Origin: Alkalicoccus urumqiensis
Lineage (GTDB): Bacteria; Bacillota; Bacilli; Bacillales; Salisediminibacteriaceae
DNA: 64,000 bases
Assembly: GCF_002993335.1 (NCBI RefSeq)
Contig: NZ_PVNS01000002.1
Coordinates: 248,001-312,000 of the forward strand
Reading direction: 5' to 3'
A program made the position numbers and the translations under genes. Each line of letters starts with the position of its first letter. Position 1 is the first letter of the stretch. The notes below the pieces were generated by a model that was not told the origin of the DNA, did no database searches, and worked only from the letters and a program-made list of their open reading frames with translations. Below are positions 24,765 to 34,007 of the stretch, piece after piece.

Positions 24765-25982
24765 ATGAGCAAAGGAAAGGTAGTACTCGCATATTCCGGA
24801 GGACTTGATACTTCCGTATGCATTAAATATCTACAGGAAGAATATGGTTATGAGGTTATCGCTCTCGGACTGGAAGTCGGGGAAGGCAAAGATCTTGATG
24901 CGCTGAAGGAAAAAGCACTGGAAGTCGGCGCAGAAAAAGCCGTCATCATTGATGCAAAGGAGCTTCTCGCTGAAGAGTATCTGCTTCCGGCGCTTCAGGC
25001 AAACTCTCTCTATGAAGGGAAATACCCGCTGTCGTCCGCGCTGTCCCGTCCGCTGATTTCCAAACTTCTCGTGGAAGTGGCAGAGCAGGAAGGAGCCGTG
25101 GCCGTAGCGCACGGCTGTACCGGTAAAGGAAACGATCAGGTACGCTTTGAAGTGTCGATTCAGGCGCTCAATCCGGATCTCGACGTCATCGCTCCGGTAC
25201 GCGAGTGGGGCATGAACCGTGAAGAAGAGATTGAATACGCGAAAGAAAAAGGTATTAAAGTACCTGTTAATGTGGAAAAGCCATATTCCATCGATGCGAA
25301 CATCTGGGGCCGTGCGTGTGAGGCCGGAGTGCTTGAAGATACGTGGAAAGAGGCACCGGAAGAAGCATTTGACTGGACGGCGAACATTGCAGATACACCG
25401 GATGAGCCGGAATACGTGGAAATAGGATTTGAACACGGAAAGCCGGTATCACTGAACGGCGAAAAGAAACCGCTCGTCTCCATCATTCAGGAGCTGAACA
25501 AAACGGCCGGCATCCACGGTGTGGGGCGTATCGACCACATTGAAAACCGTCTCGTCGGTATCAAAGCGCGTGAAGTGTATGAAAATCCAGGAGCGCTCGT
25601 TCTGATCAATGCGCATAAAGAAATGGAATTTCTTACGCTGACAAAAGAAGTCACGCAGTTTAAAACATCGGTGGAGCAGAAGTTCACGCAGCTGATCTAT
25701 GACGGTCTCTGGTATTCTCCGCTCAAAGATGCACTGTACAGCTTCATTTCTGAAACACAGAGCCAGGTAAACGGCAAAGTCCAGGTGAAGCTCTGGAAAG
25801 GAACGCACACCGTAGTGGCCCGTCACTCAGAGAACAGCCTGTACAATGAAGAGCTTGCTACGTACTCGAAAGGTGATGCGTTTGATCACAATGCAGCGCT
25901 CGGATTCATCAAGCTTTGGGGACTGTCGACTAAGACTTATTCCCAGGTGAACAAAAAGAAGAATCTCGTCGAGTCGAAATAA
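24765..25982 (+). CDS. argG: Argininosuccinate synthase
   Basis: A 405-residue enzyme that joins citrulline and aspartate using ATP. The N-terminal PP-loop is [33 protein letters not shown] near residue 113 and [19 protein letters not shown] near residue 167 are the family's substrate blocks. AGGAGAGG precedes ATG by 7 bases. It has its own promoter and ends before a clear terminator, so argG and argH are apparently separate transcripts, unlike the argGH pair of many bacilli. Confidence 0.96.
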   Translation: MSKGKVVLAYSGGLDTSVCIKYLQEEYGYEVIALGLEVGEGKDLDALKEKALEVGAEKAVIIDAKELLAEEYLLPALQANSLYEGKYPLSSALSRPLISKLLVEVAEQEGAVAVAHGCTGKGNDQVRFEVSIQALNPDLDVIAPVREWGMNREEEIEYAKEKGIKVPVNVEKPYSIDANIWGRACEAGVLEDTWKEAPEEAFDWTANIADTPDEPEYVEIGFEHGKPVSLNGEKKPLVSIIQELNKTAGIHGVGRIDHIENRLVGIKAREVYENPGALVLINAHKEMEFLTLTKEVTQFKTSVEQKFTQLIYDGLWYSPLKDALYSFISETQSQVNGKVQVKLWKGTHTVVARHSENSLYNEELATYSKGDAFDHNAALGFIKLWGLSTKTYSQVNKKKNLVESK

Positions 25983-26034
25983 ACGAAGGAAGGCAGCCGG
26001 GCGGCGTCAGCAAAACTGCACGCCGTTCCGTTTT

Positions 26035-26075
26035 CCCCGCGGTGACACTTCCGTCACGGCGGGGTTTGTTTTTTC
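26035..26075 (+). terminator. Intrinsic terminator between argG and argH
   Basis: A 12-bp stem (26035-26046 with 26053-26064, one mismatch) and a 6-base loop, then a T-rich tail TTTGTTTTTT. Confidence 0.85.
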
Positions 26076-26093
26076 AGGAAAGACAGGTATACT
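26066..26093 (+). promoter_or_regulatory. argH promoter candidate
   Basis: TTGTTT, a 16-base spacer and TATACT, with the -35 lying in the T tail of the preceding terminator. It is 33 bases before the argH start. No ARG box was recognised here. Confidence 0.4.
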
Positions 26094-26126
26094 TATGAAG
26101 GAGACTTTTGGAAAGGCGGTTTGATT

Positions 26127-27500
<1,374 letters not shown>

Positions 27501-27532
27501 TCTGTAAACAGCGTGATTTTCACCGGAGATCA

Positions 27533-27541
27533 TGATACAAT
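27533..27541 (+). promoter_or_regulatory. Extended -10 promoter candidate for ilvE
   Basis: TGATACAAT is a TGn extended -10, 93 bases before the ilvE start. A GC stem (27569-27573 CCCCG with 27586-27590 CGGGG) lies in the leader but has no T tract. Confidence 0.35.
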
Positions 27542-27633
27542 AAGGCTCATTCCCAACAACCAGCCACACCCCGTTCATAACTGAGCGGGGAAGTTATAAG
27601 TTGAAATTCAGGCAGAAGAAAGGAAGATATGTA

Positions 27634-28701
27634 ATGGAAGCGACGGTAGCGATCACAAAAGCAGAAACGCTGAAGCCAAAACCGGATCCCGAAACTCTTC
27701 AGTTTGGAAAAACGTTCACAGACCATATGTTTACGATGCAGTACTCTTCGGAAAAAGGCTGGTTCTATCCGGAAATTAAACCGTACGCTCCGGTGGAAAT
27801 CGATCCGGCCGCAATGGTGTTTCACTACAGCCAGAGCGTGTTTGAAGGACTGAAGGCATATAAAAACGAAGACGGAGAAGTGATTCTGTTCCGCCCCGAG
27901 GAGAATTTTAAGCGGCTGAACCGGTCCAATAAGCGGCTCAGCATTCCACCGGTCAATGAGGAACTGGCGCTCGATTATCTCCGCCAGCTGCTCGAGCTTG
28001 AAAAAGACTGGATTCCTACAGCGGAGGGAACGTCTCTCTACATCCGGCCGTTTATTATCGCAACGGAGCCGAGCCTGCAGGTTGCGCCCGCCCACCGGTA
28101 TCAGTTCTTTATTATTATGTCACCAGTCGGGTCCTACTATCCGGAAGGGATTCACCCTGTCAGCATTATGGTGGAAGATCATTTCACGCGTGCAGCACGC
28201 GGTGGTACCGGCACGGCCAAAACCGGTGGTAACTATTCGGCCGGATACAACGCGCAGGCGAAAGCGTCCCAGGAAGGGCATGCGCAGGTGCTGTGGCTTG
28301 ATGGTGTGGAGAAAAAATACGTCGAAGAAGTCGGCAGTATGAACGTGTTCTTCAAAATTGACGGTGAAGTCGTGACGCCACAGCTGAACGACAGTATTCT
28401 GCAGGGGGTGACGAGAAAATCGGTCATCGAACTGCTGGAACACTGGAGTGTTCCGGTAACAGAGCGGAAAATTACGATGCAGGAAATATTTGATGCGCAC
28501 CGGGAGGGAAAGCTGGAAGAGGCGTTCGGCTCCGGTACGGCGGCAGTGATTTCCCCGATTGGTGAATTGACGTGGAAAGGGGAAACCATGATCGTCAACG
28601 GCCGTGAGACAGGAGATACGACTCGCGATCTGTATCAGACGCTCACCCGTATTCAAACAGGAAAACAAGACGATCCGTTCAACTGGGTCATGAAAATTTA
28701 G
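27634..28701 (+). CDS. ilvE: Branched-chain amino acid aminotransferase
   Basis: A 355-residue fold-type IV PLP enzyme that interconverts branched-chain amino acids and their 2-oxo acids. The PLP lysine is in GTGTAKTGGNYSAGYNAQ near residue 197 and the family block VEEVGSMNVFF follows near residue 232. FHYSQSVFEGLKAY near residue 65 and LYIRPF are further family marks. I chose ATG 27634 behind AAAGGAAG; an in-frame TTG at 27601 has no ribosome binding site. It is monocistronic, ending in a strong terminator. Bacillus often has two paralogues (ybgE, ywaA), which cannot be distinguished here. Confidence 0.94.
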   Translation: MEATVAITKAETLKPKPDPETLQFGKTFTDHMFTMQYSSEKGWFYPEIKPYAPVEIDPAAMVFHYSQSVFEGLKAYKNEDGEVILFRPEENFKRLNRSNKRLSIPPVNEELALDYLRQLLELEKDWIPTAEGTSLYIRPFIIATEPSLQVAPAHRYQFFIIMSPVGSYYPEGIHPVSIMVEDHFTRAARGGTGTAKTGGNYSAGYNAQAKASQEGHAQVLWLDGVEKKYVEEVGSMNVFFKIDGEVVTPQLNDSILQGVTRKSVIELLEHWSVPVTERKITMQEIFDAHREGKLEEAFGSGTAAVISPIGELTWKGETMIVNGRETGDTTRDLYQTLTRIQTGKQDDPFNWVMKI

Positions 28702-28728
28702 AAAAAGATAAAGATAGATGACAGAAGG

Positions 28729-28770
28729 GCGCCATCCTGAGACAATAATAGTCTCCGGGTGGCGTTTTTT
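28729..28770 (+). terminator. Intrinsic terminator after ilvE
   Basis: GCGCCATCCTGAGAC pairs with GTCTCCGGGTGGCGT across a 7-base loop, followed by six T. Confidence 0.88.
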
Positions 28771-28801
28771 CCCGGATACCATGTATTTCAGGAGGACTTC
28801 A

Positions 28802-29245
28802 ATGCGAACACTTGCCGTTCTGCCATGCGGGAAACAGAAAATTTGGAAGCATCACCCGGAATCCGGGCCTGCTTTCGCAGCAGAAGCATATACAGGGACG
28901 CTTCACCGGTATATGCAGTCTTATGCACGATTTCATGCAGATGACTTCTGCATTTTATCCGCCCTGCACGGATTTCTTCTGCCTGAAGATATTGTACCGG
29001 AAGACTATGACCGCAGTTTTTCCCAGCCGCCGTCGGAGACCATTTCAACGGGTGAGCTCACACGGCAGTTTCATGAAAAAGGGCTGGATGCTTTTGACCG
29101 GTATATGATGATGACCGGAAGAAAATATGAGAAGGTAGTAAAAGGGATTATTCCTGAAGAGCGGCGGACCTATCCACTGGAAGGTCTCGGCGGCATCGGA
29201 TATATACTGAACTATTTAAAAAAAGAGGAGGCGGATCGGTACTGA
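28802..29245 (+). CDS. Small DUF6884-like conserved protein
   Basis: A 147-residue protein opening LAVLPCGKQKIW, then FAAEAYTGTLHRYMQSYARF and DDFCILSALHGFLLPED. This pattern (C-G-K-x-K, Y-x-G, LSA-x-x-G) is that of the DUF6884 group, small proteins of unclear role with resemblance to domains in deazaguanine and nucleobase-modifying enzymes. The function is not established. AGGAGGA precedes ATG 28802. The stop codon overlaps the start of a DNA glycosylase gene by one base (TGATG), so the two are co-translated, which hints at a role in DNA or nucleobase metabolism. Confidence 0.72.
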   Translation: MRTLAVLPCGKQKIWKHHPESGPAFAAEAYTGTLHRYMQSYARFHADDFCILSALHGFLLPEDIVPEDYDRSFSQPPSETISTGELTRQFHEKGLDAFDRYMMMTGRKYEKVVKGIIPEERRTYPLEGLGGIGYILNYLKKEEADRY

Positions 29246-29748
29246 TGTTATACTCTATGGACCCGATTCTTCCCGAGCATCCGGTTATTCTGCTGCTCGG
29301 TTCGATGCCGGGAGCGAAGTCGCTTGAAACGCAGCAGTACTATGCGCATCCACGCAACCATTTCTGGCCGATTTTAGAGCGTGTGACAGGAATCCCATTC
29401 ACAGCGTCAGATTATGAAACAAAAGTGAAGCTTTTAAAAGAGCACCGGATTGCGCTGTGGGATGTTATCGGCTCCTGCGAACGGGAGGGGAGCCTCGACA
29501 GCAGGATAAAGAAGGAGAATCCAAACGATATAGGGGGCATATTCAAAAAATATACTAAAATCCGGGCCTGCGGATTAAATGGAACGAAAGCATACACGTC
29601 CTTTACGAAATATGTGACGGGCGATGAAGTTTACATAACAAAATTACCGTCAACCAGCCCGATTCCCGGTAAAAACGTACTCTCTTTTGAAGAGAAAGTG
29701 GAAGTGTGGCGGGATTTTCTTCAGCCTTATTTAAAGCAAACAATATAA
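29245..29748 (+). CDS. DNA-deoxyinosine / uracil-type DNA glycosylase
   Basis: A 167-residue protein of the uracil-DNA glycosylase superfamily that most resembles the hypoxanthine-DNA glycosylase (family 6) group. Motif 1 is LLLGSMPGAKSLETQQYY, followed by HPRNHFWPI. The middle block is CEREGSLDSRIKKENPNDI, and motif 2 appears as LPSTSPIPG near residue 135. Such enzymes remove deaminated bases (hypoxanthine from adenine) to start base excision repair. The product is cytoplasmic. It overlaps the preceding DUF6884-like gene by one base and precedes a 5'-3' exonuclease gene. Confidence 0.83.
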   Translation: MLYSMDPILPEHPVILLLGSMPGAKSLETQQYYAHPRNHFWPILERVTGIPFTASDYETKVKLLKEHRIALWDVIGSCEREGSLDSRIKKENPNDIGGIFKKYTKIRACGLNGTKAYTSFTKYVTGDEVYITKLPSTSPIPGKNVLSFEEKVEVWRDFLQPYLKQTI

Positions 29749-29779
29749 AACGAAACTGAACTGGAAAGGAATGACTGCT

Positions 29780-30655
29780 ATGAAAAAGCTGATCGTCATC
29801 GATGGATTCAACCTGTTGAGCCGAGGCTATTTCGCTACGTCCTACGGGCGTCCCGAGGAGGAGCTTCCGGTCAATGATAAAGGAGAGTACATTAATGCGC
29901 TCCGCGTATTTTTTGCAAAAATGAACCAGCTTGAGCGCCAGCTTGGAGCATCACATATCAGCGTTGCATGGGACGGAAAAAGAGAGGATACGACACGGAA
30001 CCAGCAGCACACTTTTTATAAAGCGCAGCGGAAAGACCTTCCGAAAGCATTAATCAGCCAGTATCATACTGCCAGCACCGTCCTCAATAATATGGGCATT
30101 CATCACACGAATGTCACAGGATTTGAAGCGGATGACATTATCGGTGCCTTTTCCAAACGTGCGGACGAAAATCTTCATGTGTATATGTACAGTAACGACA
30201 GGGATTTATTTCAGCTGCTGAATCTGCATACAGATCAGCTGTTCATGAAGAAAAAGCAGGAAATTCATTATACTGTAGACGATTTTAAGCGGGATTATGA
30301 AATTGAGCCGTACCAGTGGGTGGACGTCAAGGCACTTCTTGGGGACCCGAGCGACAATATTCCGGGATGCCCGGGTGTCGGAGAAAAAGCCGCGCTGCCG
30401 TTAATTAAGCAGTACGTAACGGTGGAAGAGCTTTACGAAAAGCTGGACGAGCTGGATCCACTGTTTAAGCGGTATTACAAAAAGCTTGCAGCCGGCGAGG
30501 AAAATGTAAAGATCAGCAAAGAGCTTGCGGCAATTGATCCCGAGGTGAAGGAAATTCTGGAGCTGGATATCGACGAGCTTGGCGTATCCGACCCGGAACT
30601 GCGTCAGGAAGTATTGGAAGAGGCAGGAATCGTCAAAGCGCCGTTCGGCGGGTAA
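29780..30655 (+). CDS. ypcP: 5'-3' exonuclease / flap endonuclease (DNA polymerase I N-terminal-domain-like)
   Basis: A 291-residue stand-alone relative of the 5' nuclease domain of DNA polymerase I. Acidic metal ligands are in LIVIDGFNLL at the N-terminus, FEADDIIGAF near residue 118 and SNDRDLFQLL near residue 140. The helix-hairpin-helix DNA-binding segment is LLGDPSDNIPGCPGVGEKAAL near residue 190. Bacillus YpcP has the same length and acts in RNA-primer or flap removal alongside PolI. I used ATG 29780 rather than ATG 29771, because the latter abuts GGAAAGGA. Neighbouring a base-excision glycosylase suggests a small repair cluster. Confidence 0.9.
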   Translation: MKKLIVIDGFNLLSRGYFATSYGRPEEELPVNDKGEYINALRVFFAKMNQLERQLGASHISVAWDGKREDTTRNQQHTFYKAQRKDLPKALISQYHTASTVLNNMGIHHTNVTGFEADDIIGAFSKRADENLHVYMYSNDRDLFQLLNLHTDQLFMKKKQEIHYTVDDFKRDYEIEPYQWVDVKALLGDPSDNIPGCPGVGEKAALPLIKQYVTVEELYEKLDELDPLFKRYYKKLAAGEENVKISKELAAIDPEVKEILELDIDELGVSDPELRQEVLEEAGIVKAPFGG

Positions 30656-30665
30656 GGAGGCATTT

Positions 30666-31478
30666 ATGCGGATTGTTTCGCTCTGTCCGAGTAACACCGA
30701 GCTGCTATATTATGCAGGACTCGGAAAACAGCTGGTTGGTGTCGATAACTACAGTGACTGGCCTGTGGAGGTGAAGCGGCTCCCTCAGCTTGGGCCTGAT
30801 TTATCGATTGATATGGATAAAACAGCTTCGCTGAAGCCGGATATGATCTATGCCTCCCTTTCTGTACCCGGCATGGAGAAAAATATTGAAGAACTTGAAA
30901 AACGCCGGCTGCCGTATACCATTGTCCGCAATCCGGAAACCCTCTCTGAAGTAGGGACGGCATTAAAAGAGATCTGCGAAGGCATCGGGAACCCGGACCG
31001 TGGAGAGCTTCTGGAAAAAGCGTACCTGGAGCATCTGGAGCAGTACCGCCAACAGAGCAGCGGGATACAACATCGTCCTGCCGTTTACTGGGAATGGTGG
31101 CCGAAACCCGTTTTCACCCCCGGGGCGCGGAACTGGCTGACCGAATTAACCGAACTTGCCGGCGGAGTCAATGTCTTTGCCGGTGAAGATACAGCCTCTG
31201 TGCAGACGACCTGGGAGGAGGCAGCCGGGCGCATGCCGGATACAGCACTGTTTGCCTGGGTGGGGGTGGATCCGGAAAAAGTGACGAAAAAAGCGATTAT
31301 GCAGAGACCCCGGGCCGAATTATTAGAAACAATGAACTGGCACATCGTAGAGGAAGCACTGTTCTGCCGGCCGTCTCCGAGACTTCTGGCTGGTCTGGCC
31401 AAAGCGGCGCACCTGCTTCATCCCGATCGGTTTCCGGTTCCAGATGGAGACGAAGATGCGTTTCTTTTCCGGATATAG
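30666..31478 (+). CDS. BtuF-like cobalamin/iron-complex binding protein without signal peptide
   Basis: A 270-residue member of the helical-backbone periplasmic-binding-protein superfamily (BtuF/FecB type). It opens RIVSLCPSNTELLYYAGLGKQLVGVDNYSDWP, matching the N-lobe of BtuF, and contains LGPDLSIDMDKTASLKPDMIYAS and WEEAAGRMPD in the second lobe. There is no signal peptide or lipobox, so this copy is probably cytoplasmic and not part of an ABC importer; none is encoded nearby. AAGGAGG precedes ATG. No hairpin terminator directly follows; the next on this strand is about 415 bases away, across the antisense of the DCC gene. Confidence 0.78.
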   Translation: MRIVSLCPSNTELLYYAGLGKQLVGVDNYSDWPVEVKRLPQLGPDLSIDMDKTASLKPDMIYASLSVPGMEKNIEELEKRRLPYTIVRNPETLSEVGTALKEICEGIGNPDRGELLEKAYLEHLEQYRQQSSGIQHRPAVYWEWWPKPVFTPGARNWLTELTELAGGVNVFAGEDTASVQTTWEEAAGRMPDTALFAWVGVDPEKVTKKAIMQRPRAELLETMNWHIVEEALFCRPSPRLLAGLAKAAHLLHPDRFPVPDGDEDAFLFRI

Positions 31479-31481
31479 CTG

Positions 31482-31877
31482 TTAATCAAGAAATCGTGCC
31501 CGGTCGGCTTTCGACGGAATGCCGCAGACGCTTTTTTTCCCGAACAGCTGAAACCGGTGTTCTGCGATCCAGTTGTATACAGGGTCCCGGACAAACCGCG
31601 GCAGCCATTTGAAAATGGCTGCCGCTTTAGCCGGCCAGCCGAGAAGAGCCGCGGTTTCAAGTGCCGCATCGGAGCGGATAAATACACGTCCGTCCGCACG
31701 AAGCAGAACAACCGAATCAATGTCTTCTGTATTCGTTTCTTTTCTAAGCCTGCTTCCTGCTTCTGACTGCAGCGAAGCGAACTGGAACTGTTCTTTTTTA
31801 TCCAGTTGAAGAATCGAGCGGACAGAGCGGTCGCAGAGCTCGCATTCACCGTCAAACAATAAAATATGAGTGGGCAT
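31482..31877 (-). CDS. Thiol-disulfide oxidoreductase-like DCC family protein (YuxK/DUF393)
   Basis: A 131-residue protein with the DCC-family opening LLFDGECELCDRSVRSIL, in which the CxxC pair is CELC at residues 12-15. FASLQSEAGSRLRK and the tryptophan-containing C-terminal part (WLPRFVRDPVYNWIAEHR) fit the family (DUF393, B. subtilis YuxK). The redox role is predicted from the CxxC only. AGGAGGTTTCG precedes the ATG. It converges on the BtuF-like gene with only three bases between them. Confidence 0.85.
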   Translation of the reverse strand: MPTHILLFDGECELCDRSVRSILQLDKKEQFQFASLQSEAGSRLRKETNTEDIDSVVLLRADGRVFIRSDAALETAALLGWPAKAAAIFKWLPRFVRDPVYNWIAEHRFQLFGKKSVCGIPSKADRARFLD

Positions 31878-31892
31878 GAACGAAACCTCCTG

Positions 31893-31928
31893 AAAACGCA
31901 GAGATTCTCTTCTCTGCGTTTTTCTTTA
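31893..31928 (+). terminator. Intrinsic terminator on the + strand, just upstream of the DCC gene
   Basis: Perfect 12-bp stem AAAACGCAGAGA/TCTCTGCGTTTT with a 6-base loop, then TTTCTTT. No + strand gene ends close by, so it probably stops transcripts coming from the BtuF-like gene that run antisense through the DCC gene. On the minus strand the same hairpin sits immediately before the DCC ribosome binding site. Confidence 0.7.
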
Positions 31929-32007
31929 TCGTACGTGTTTTCCCCTTCATCTGTCCAGTCAGAACCATTCAGTGGAAATCTGAAAGGGCGGATGCTGGAT
32001 CATGCGG

Positions 32008-32019
32008 AAGATACTAAAT
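32008..32019 (+). repeat. 12-bp direct repeat, copy 1, upstream of recombinase
   Basis: AAGATACTAAAT, identical to copy 2 exactly 120 bases downstream. This copy is followed by ACTCAATTTGTATC, which forms an imperfect dyad with it (GATAC...GTATC). Confidence 0.55.
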
Positions 32020-32127
32020 ACTCAATTTGTATCCTATCCTGTTTTATTCTGTTTTTCGAAATGGCTGAAAGCATTGAGCCTCAAGGGTTTACAGACGATA
32101 TTCAGCAGCAGGCTTCATTGATATCGC

Positions 32128-32139
32128 AAGATACTAAAT
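32128..32139 (+). repeat. 12-bp direct repeat, copy 2, over the recombinase -35 region
   Basis: AAGATACTAAAT, identical to copy 1 at 32008. It occupies the place of the -35 box relative to TATAAT at 32151, so a protein bound here would affect transcription of the recombinase gene. Confidence 0.55.
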
Positions 32140-32150
32140 GAGTGTGATAG

Positions 32151-32156
32151 TATAAT
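32151..32156 (+). promoter_or_regulatory. -10 element of the recombinase promoter
   Basis: A perfect TATAAT 22 bases before the start codon. The -35 position holds AAGATA, a poor match, which suggests a weak or activated promoter. Confidence 0.45.
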
Positions 32157-32177
32157 ACAGGGGAGTGAGTCAGCCAC

Positions 32178-32900
32178 ATGGAAAAAATACGAATCGCCGA
32201 AGATATATTTGTAACCGAAAAACAGAAGGAGTCGCTGGAAGCACAGCTCGGAAGCCACGAATTTAAGCGCAGGCTCGATCAGCTGCAGAAGCTGAAAGAC
32301 AGCGGGAAAAGGCCGAAAATCATGCGCTCGGATTTCCAGGCACTTTCGGCGATGGCGCCGAGGACGGTGGAGCCGATCCGGGACCGGGACAAAATCGAAA
32401 AAATGAAAAAGGCTCTCCGCAGAAACGGAGAGCGCAATTACATGCTGTTTTTAACCGGATTAAATACCGGGCTCCGGATCGGTGACCTGCTGCCATTAAC
32501 GGCGGGCGATGTCCGGAGACGAAAATACATCGTGTTAAAAGAAGAAAAAACAAACAAAGCGAAACGGTTTGCATTAAACCAGGGGATCCGCAGGGAGCTC
32601 GATGAATATACGCGGGGCATGACGGATAAAGAGTACCTATTTGCGTCGAGAAAATCCGGCAGGCCCATCAAGCGGGACCGGGCCTATAAAATTCTCCGCC
32701 ATGCAGCCGAAGAAGCAGGGTGTGACTTTGTCGGCACCCACACGCTCAGGAAGACGTTCGGCTATCATTTTTACAAGCAGTATAAAGATGCATCCATGCT
32801 TCAGCAGATATTTAATCATTCCTCCCAGAGCATCACGCTCCGCTATATCGGGATTTCCCAGGAGGAGATCGATGACGCGATGGATGATTTCATTCTTTAG
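32178..32900 (+). CDS. Tyrosine-type site-specific recombinase/integrase, compact form
   Basis: A 240-residue tyrosine recombinase. The catalytic domain is intact: the first arginine is in TGLNTGLRIGDLL near residue 100, the lysine-bearing beta-hairpin in VLKEEKTNKAKRF, the H-x-L-R box in GTHTLRKTFGYHF near residue 190, the second histidine in IFNHSSQSI and the nucleophile tyrosine in TLRYIGIS near residue 225. The N-terminal ~70 residues are basic and shorter than the usual core-binding domain. No prophage, excisionase or integron genes are adjacent. GGGGAGTGAG lies upstream of ATG. The last 11 bases overlap the convergent membrane protein gene. Its target site is unknown; repeats near its promoter are candidates. 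Confidence 0.87.
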   Translation: MEKIRIAEDIFVTEKQKESLEAQLGSHEFKRRLDQLQKLKDSGKRPKIMRSDFQALSAMAPRTVEPIRDRDKIEKMKKALRRNGERNYMLFLTGLNTGLRIGDLLPLTAGDVRRRKYIVLKEEKTNKAKRFALNQGIRRELDEYTRGMTDKEYLFASRKSGRPIKRDRAYKILRHAAEEAGCDFVGTHTLRKTFGYHFYKQYKDASMLQQIFNHSSQSITLRYIGISQEEIDDAMDDFIL

Positions 32901-33936
32901 CAAGCAGCCGTTTAAAAATCGGCGGGACAAGGAGAAGGATGAGCAGAATACGAAACAGCTGGAGGCTCGTTACGACAGCTGCGTCTGCTCCGACTGCTCC
33001 GGCTGTCAGCACCATTTCCACAAGCCCGCCCGGCGCGGTGGACAACAGCGCAGTAGCAATGTCCATGCCGGTCCAGAACATGAGTAAAACACCCATGGCA
33101 GCACTGAACAGGATAAGCGAAAGCGCCATCGTGAAAAAGTACGTGCTCCGCTTTCCGGCATAGGCGATATCCGTAAACGATATCGATATACCGAGGGATA
33201 CGCCGACAGCAGCCTGGGCAGCCAAAAACATCGTCTCCGGAACGGGAGGGAGCGCTGTGCCGGAGAGCTGGAGTGCGATGACGAAAAGAAGCGGCACCAG
33301 TACCATGCCGGCCGGCACAGCTTTTCGGAGCACCCATCCTCCCGCGATGGCTGCAGCGAGCCAGACGGTACCTGATGATACATAGGAAGCCTCGACTGCC
33401 GGCGCAGAAAACATCGTTTCCGTTCCAGAGCTGCCGGAAGCAAAAATCATGGTCATGGCGGCTGGTACGAGAAAAAGAACCATGACGAGGCGGATCGTCT
33501 GCGATACGATCACGATGGAAGGGTCGGCCCGCACCGTTTCTGCGGCAATGACCATTTCGGAAAGCCCGCCCGGCACCGCTCCATAGATGGCTGCCTGCTT
33601 CTGGATACCGGTCCGCCTGCTGATGAGCCAGCCGAAACATGCGCCGAAAGCGATGGTAAAGCAGGTTAGAAGCAGGTAGGGGGGAAGGATTGGAGCAGCC
33701 TGGGAGAACGTATCCGCGGTAAATGTCATGCCGAACGTGATCCCGAGAATACCGAGGCCCGCCTGTTTAACCATATCCGGTACTGCCGGACCCGGTTTCA
33801 CATATTCTTTTAGGAGGAGCGCTGCAGTTAACGGGCCGAGCATCCATGGAAGCGGGAGTGACAACATGCTAAAAATACTTCCACCCACTACAGCAGCTGC
33901 AAAACTTACTAAAAAAGACAATCCGATCACCAACAT
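32890..33936 (-). CDS. AbrB-family integral membrane protein
   Basis: A 348-residue hydrophobic protein with about ten membrane segments and an internal duplication. The repeated core is VPGGLSEMVIAAETV...RLVMVLFLVP in the first half and APGGLVEMVLTAGAV...RILLILLLVP in the second. This is the signature of the AbrB membrane family (PF05145, once labelled putative ammonia monooxygenase), whose substrate is unsettled. It is not the AbrB transition-state regulator. The ATG at 33936 has no convincing ribosome binding site, so the true start may differ. It is monocistronic and convergent with the recombinase. Confidence 0.83.
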   Translation of the reverse strand: MLVIGLSFLVSFAAAVVGGSIFSMLSLPLPWMLGPLTAALLLKEYVKPGPAVPDMVKQAGLGILGITFGMTFTADTFSQAAPILPPYLLLTCFTIAFGACFGWLISRRTGIQKQAAIYGAVPGGLSEMVIAAETVRADPSIVIVSQTIRLVMVLFLVPAAMTMIFASGSSGTETMFSAPAVEASYVSSGTVWLAAAIAGGWVLRKAVPAGMVLVPLLFVIALQLSGTALPPVPETMFLAAQAAVGVSLGISISFTDIAYAGKRSTYFFTMALSLILFSAAMGVLLMFWTGMDIATALLSTAPGGLVEMVLTAGAVGADAAVVTSLQLFRILLILLLVPPIFKRLLAKE

Positions 33937-33972
33937 GTTTATGATTTAGTTTATGTACCTGAACGTGGAAGA

Positions 33973-34002
33973 GCACGCAGCCGAACGGGCTGCGTGCTTT
34001 TT
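33973..34002. terminator. Hairpin terminator after ectB
   Basis: GCACGCAGCC and GGCTGCGTGC form a strong 10-bp stem 6-35 bases beyond the ectB stop codon. The T run is better on the + strand; on the minus strand the tail is TCTTCC, so termination of ectAB may be partial. Confidence 0.7.
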
Positions 34003-34007
34003 CACCA

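Noticed and set aside
27569-27590. GC hairpin before ilvE as a terminator or amino-acid leader
   Set aside because: The stem is only 5 bp with a 12-base loop and no T tract, and no T-box sequence or leader peptide is visible.
32890-33936. Calling the AbrB-family membrane protein a transcription regulator or ammonia monooxygenase
   Set aside because: It is an all-membrane duplicated protein without a DNA-binding domain or metal-binding oxygenase motifs; those names are historical annotation artefacts.
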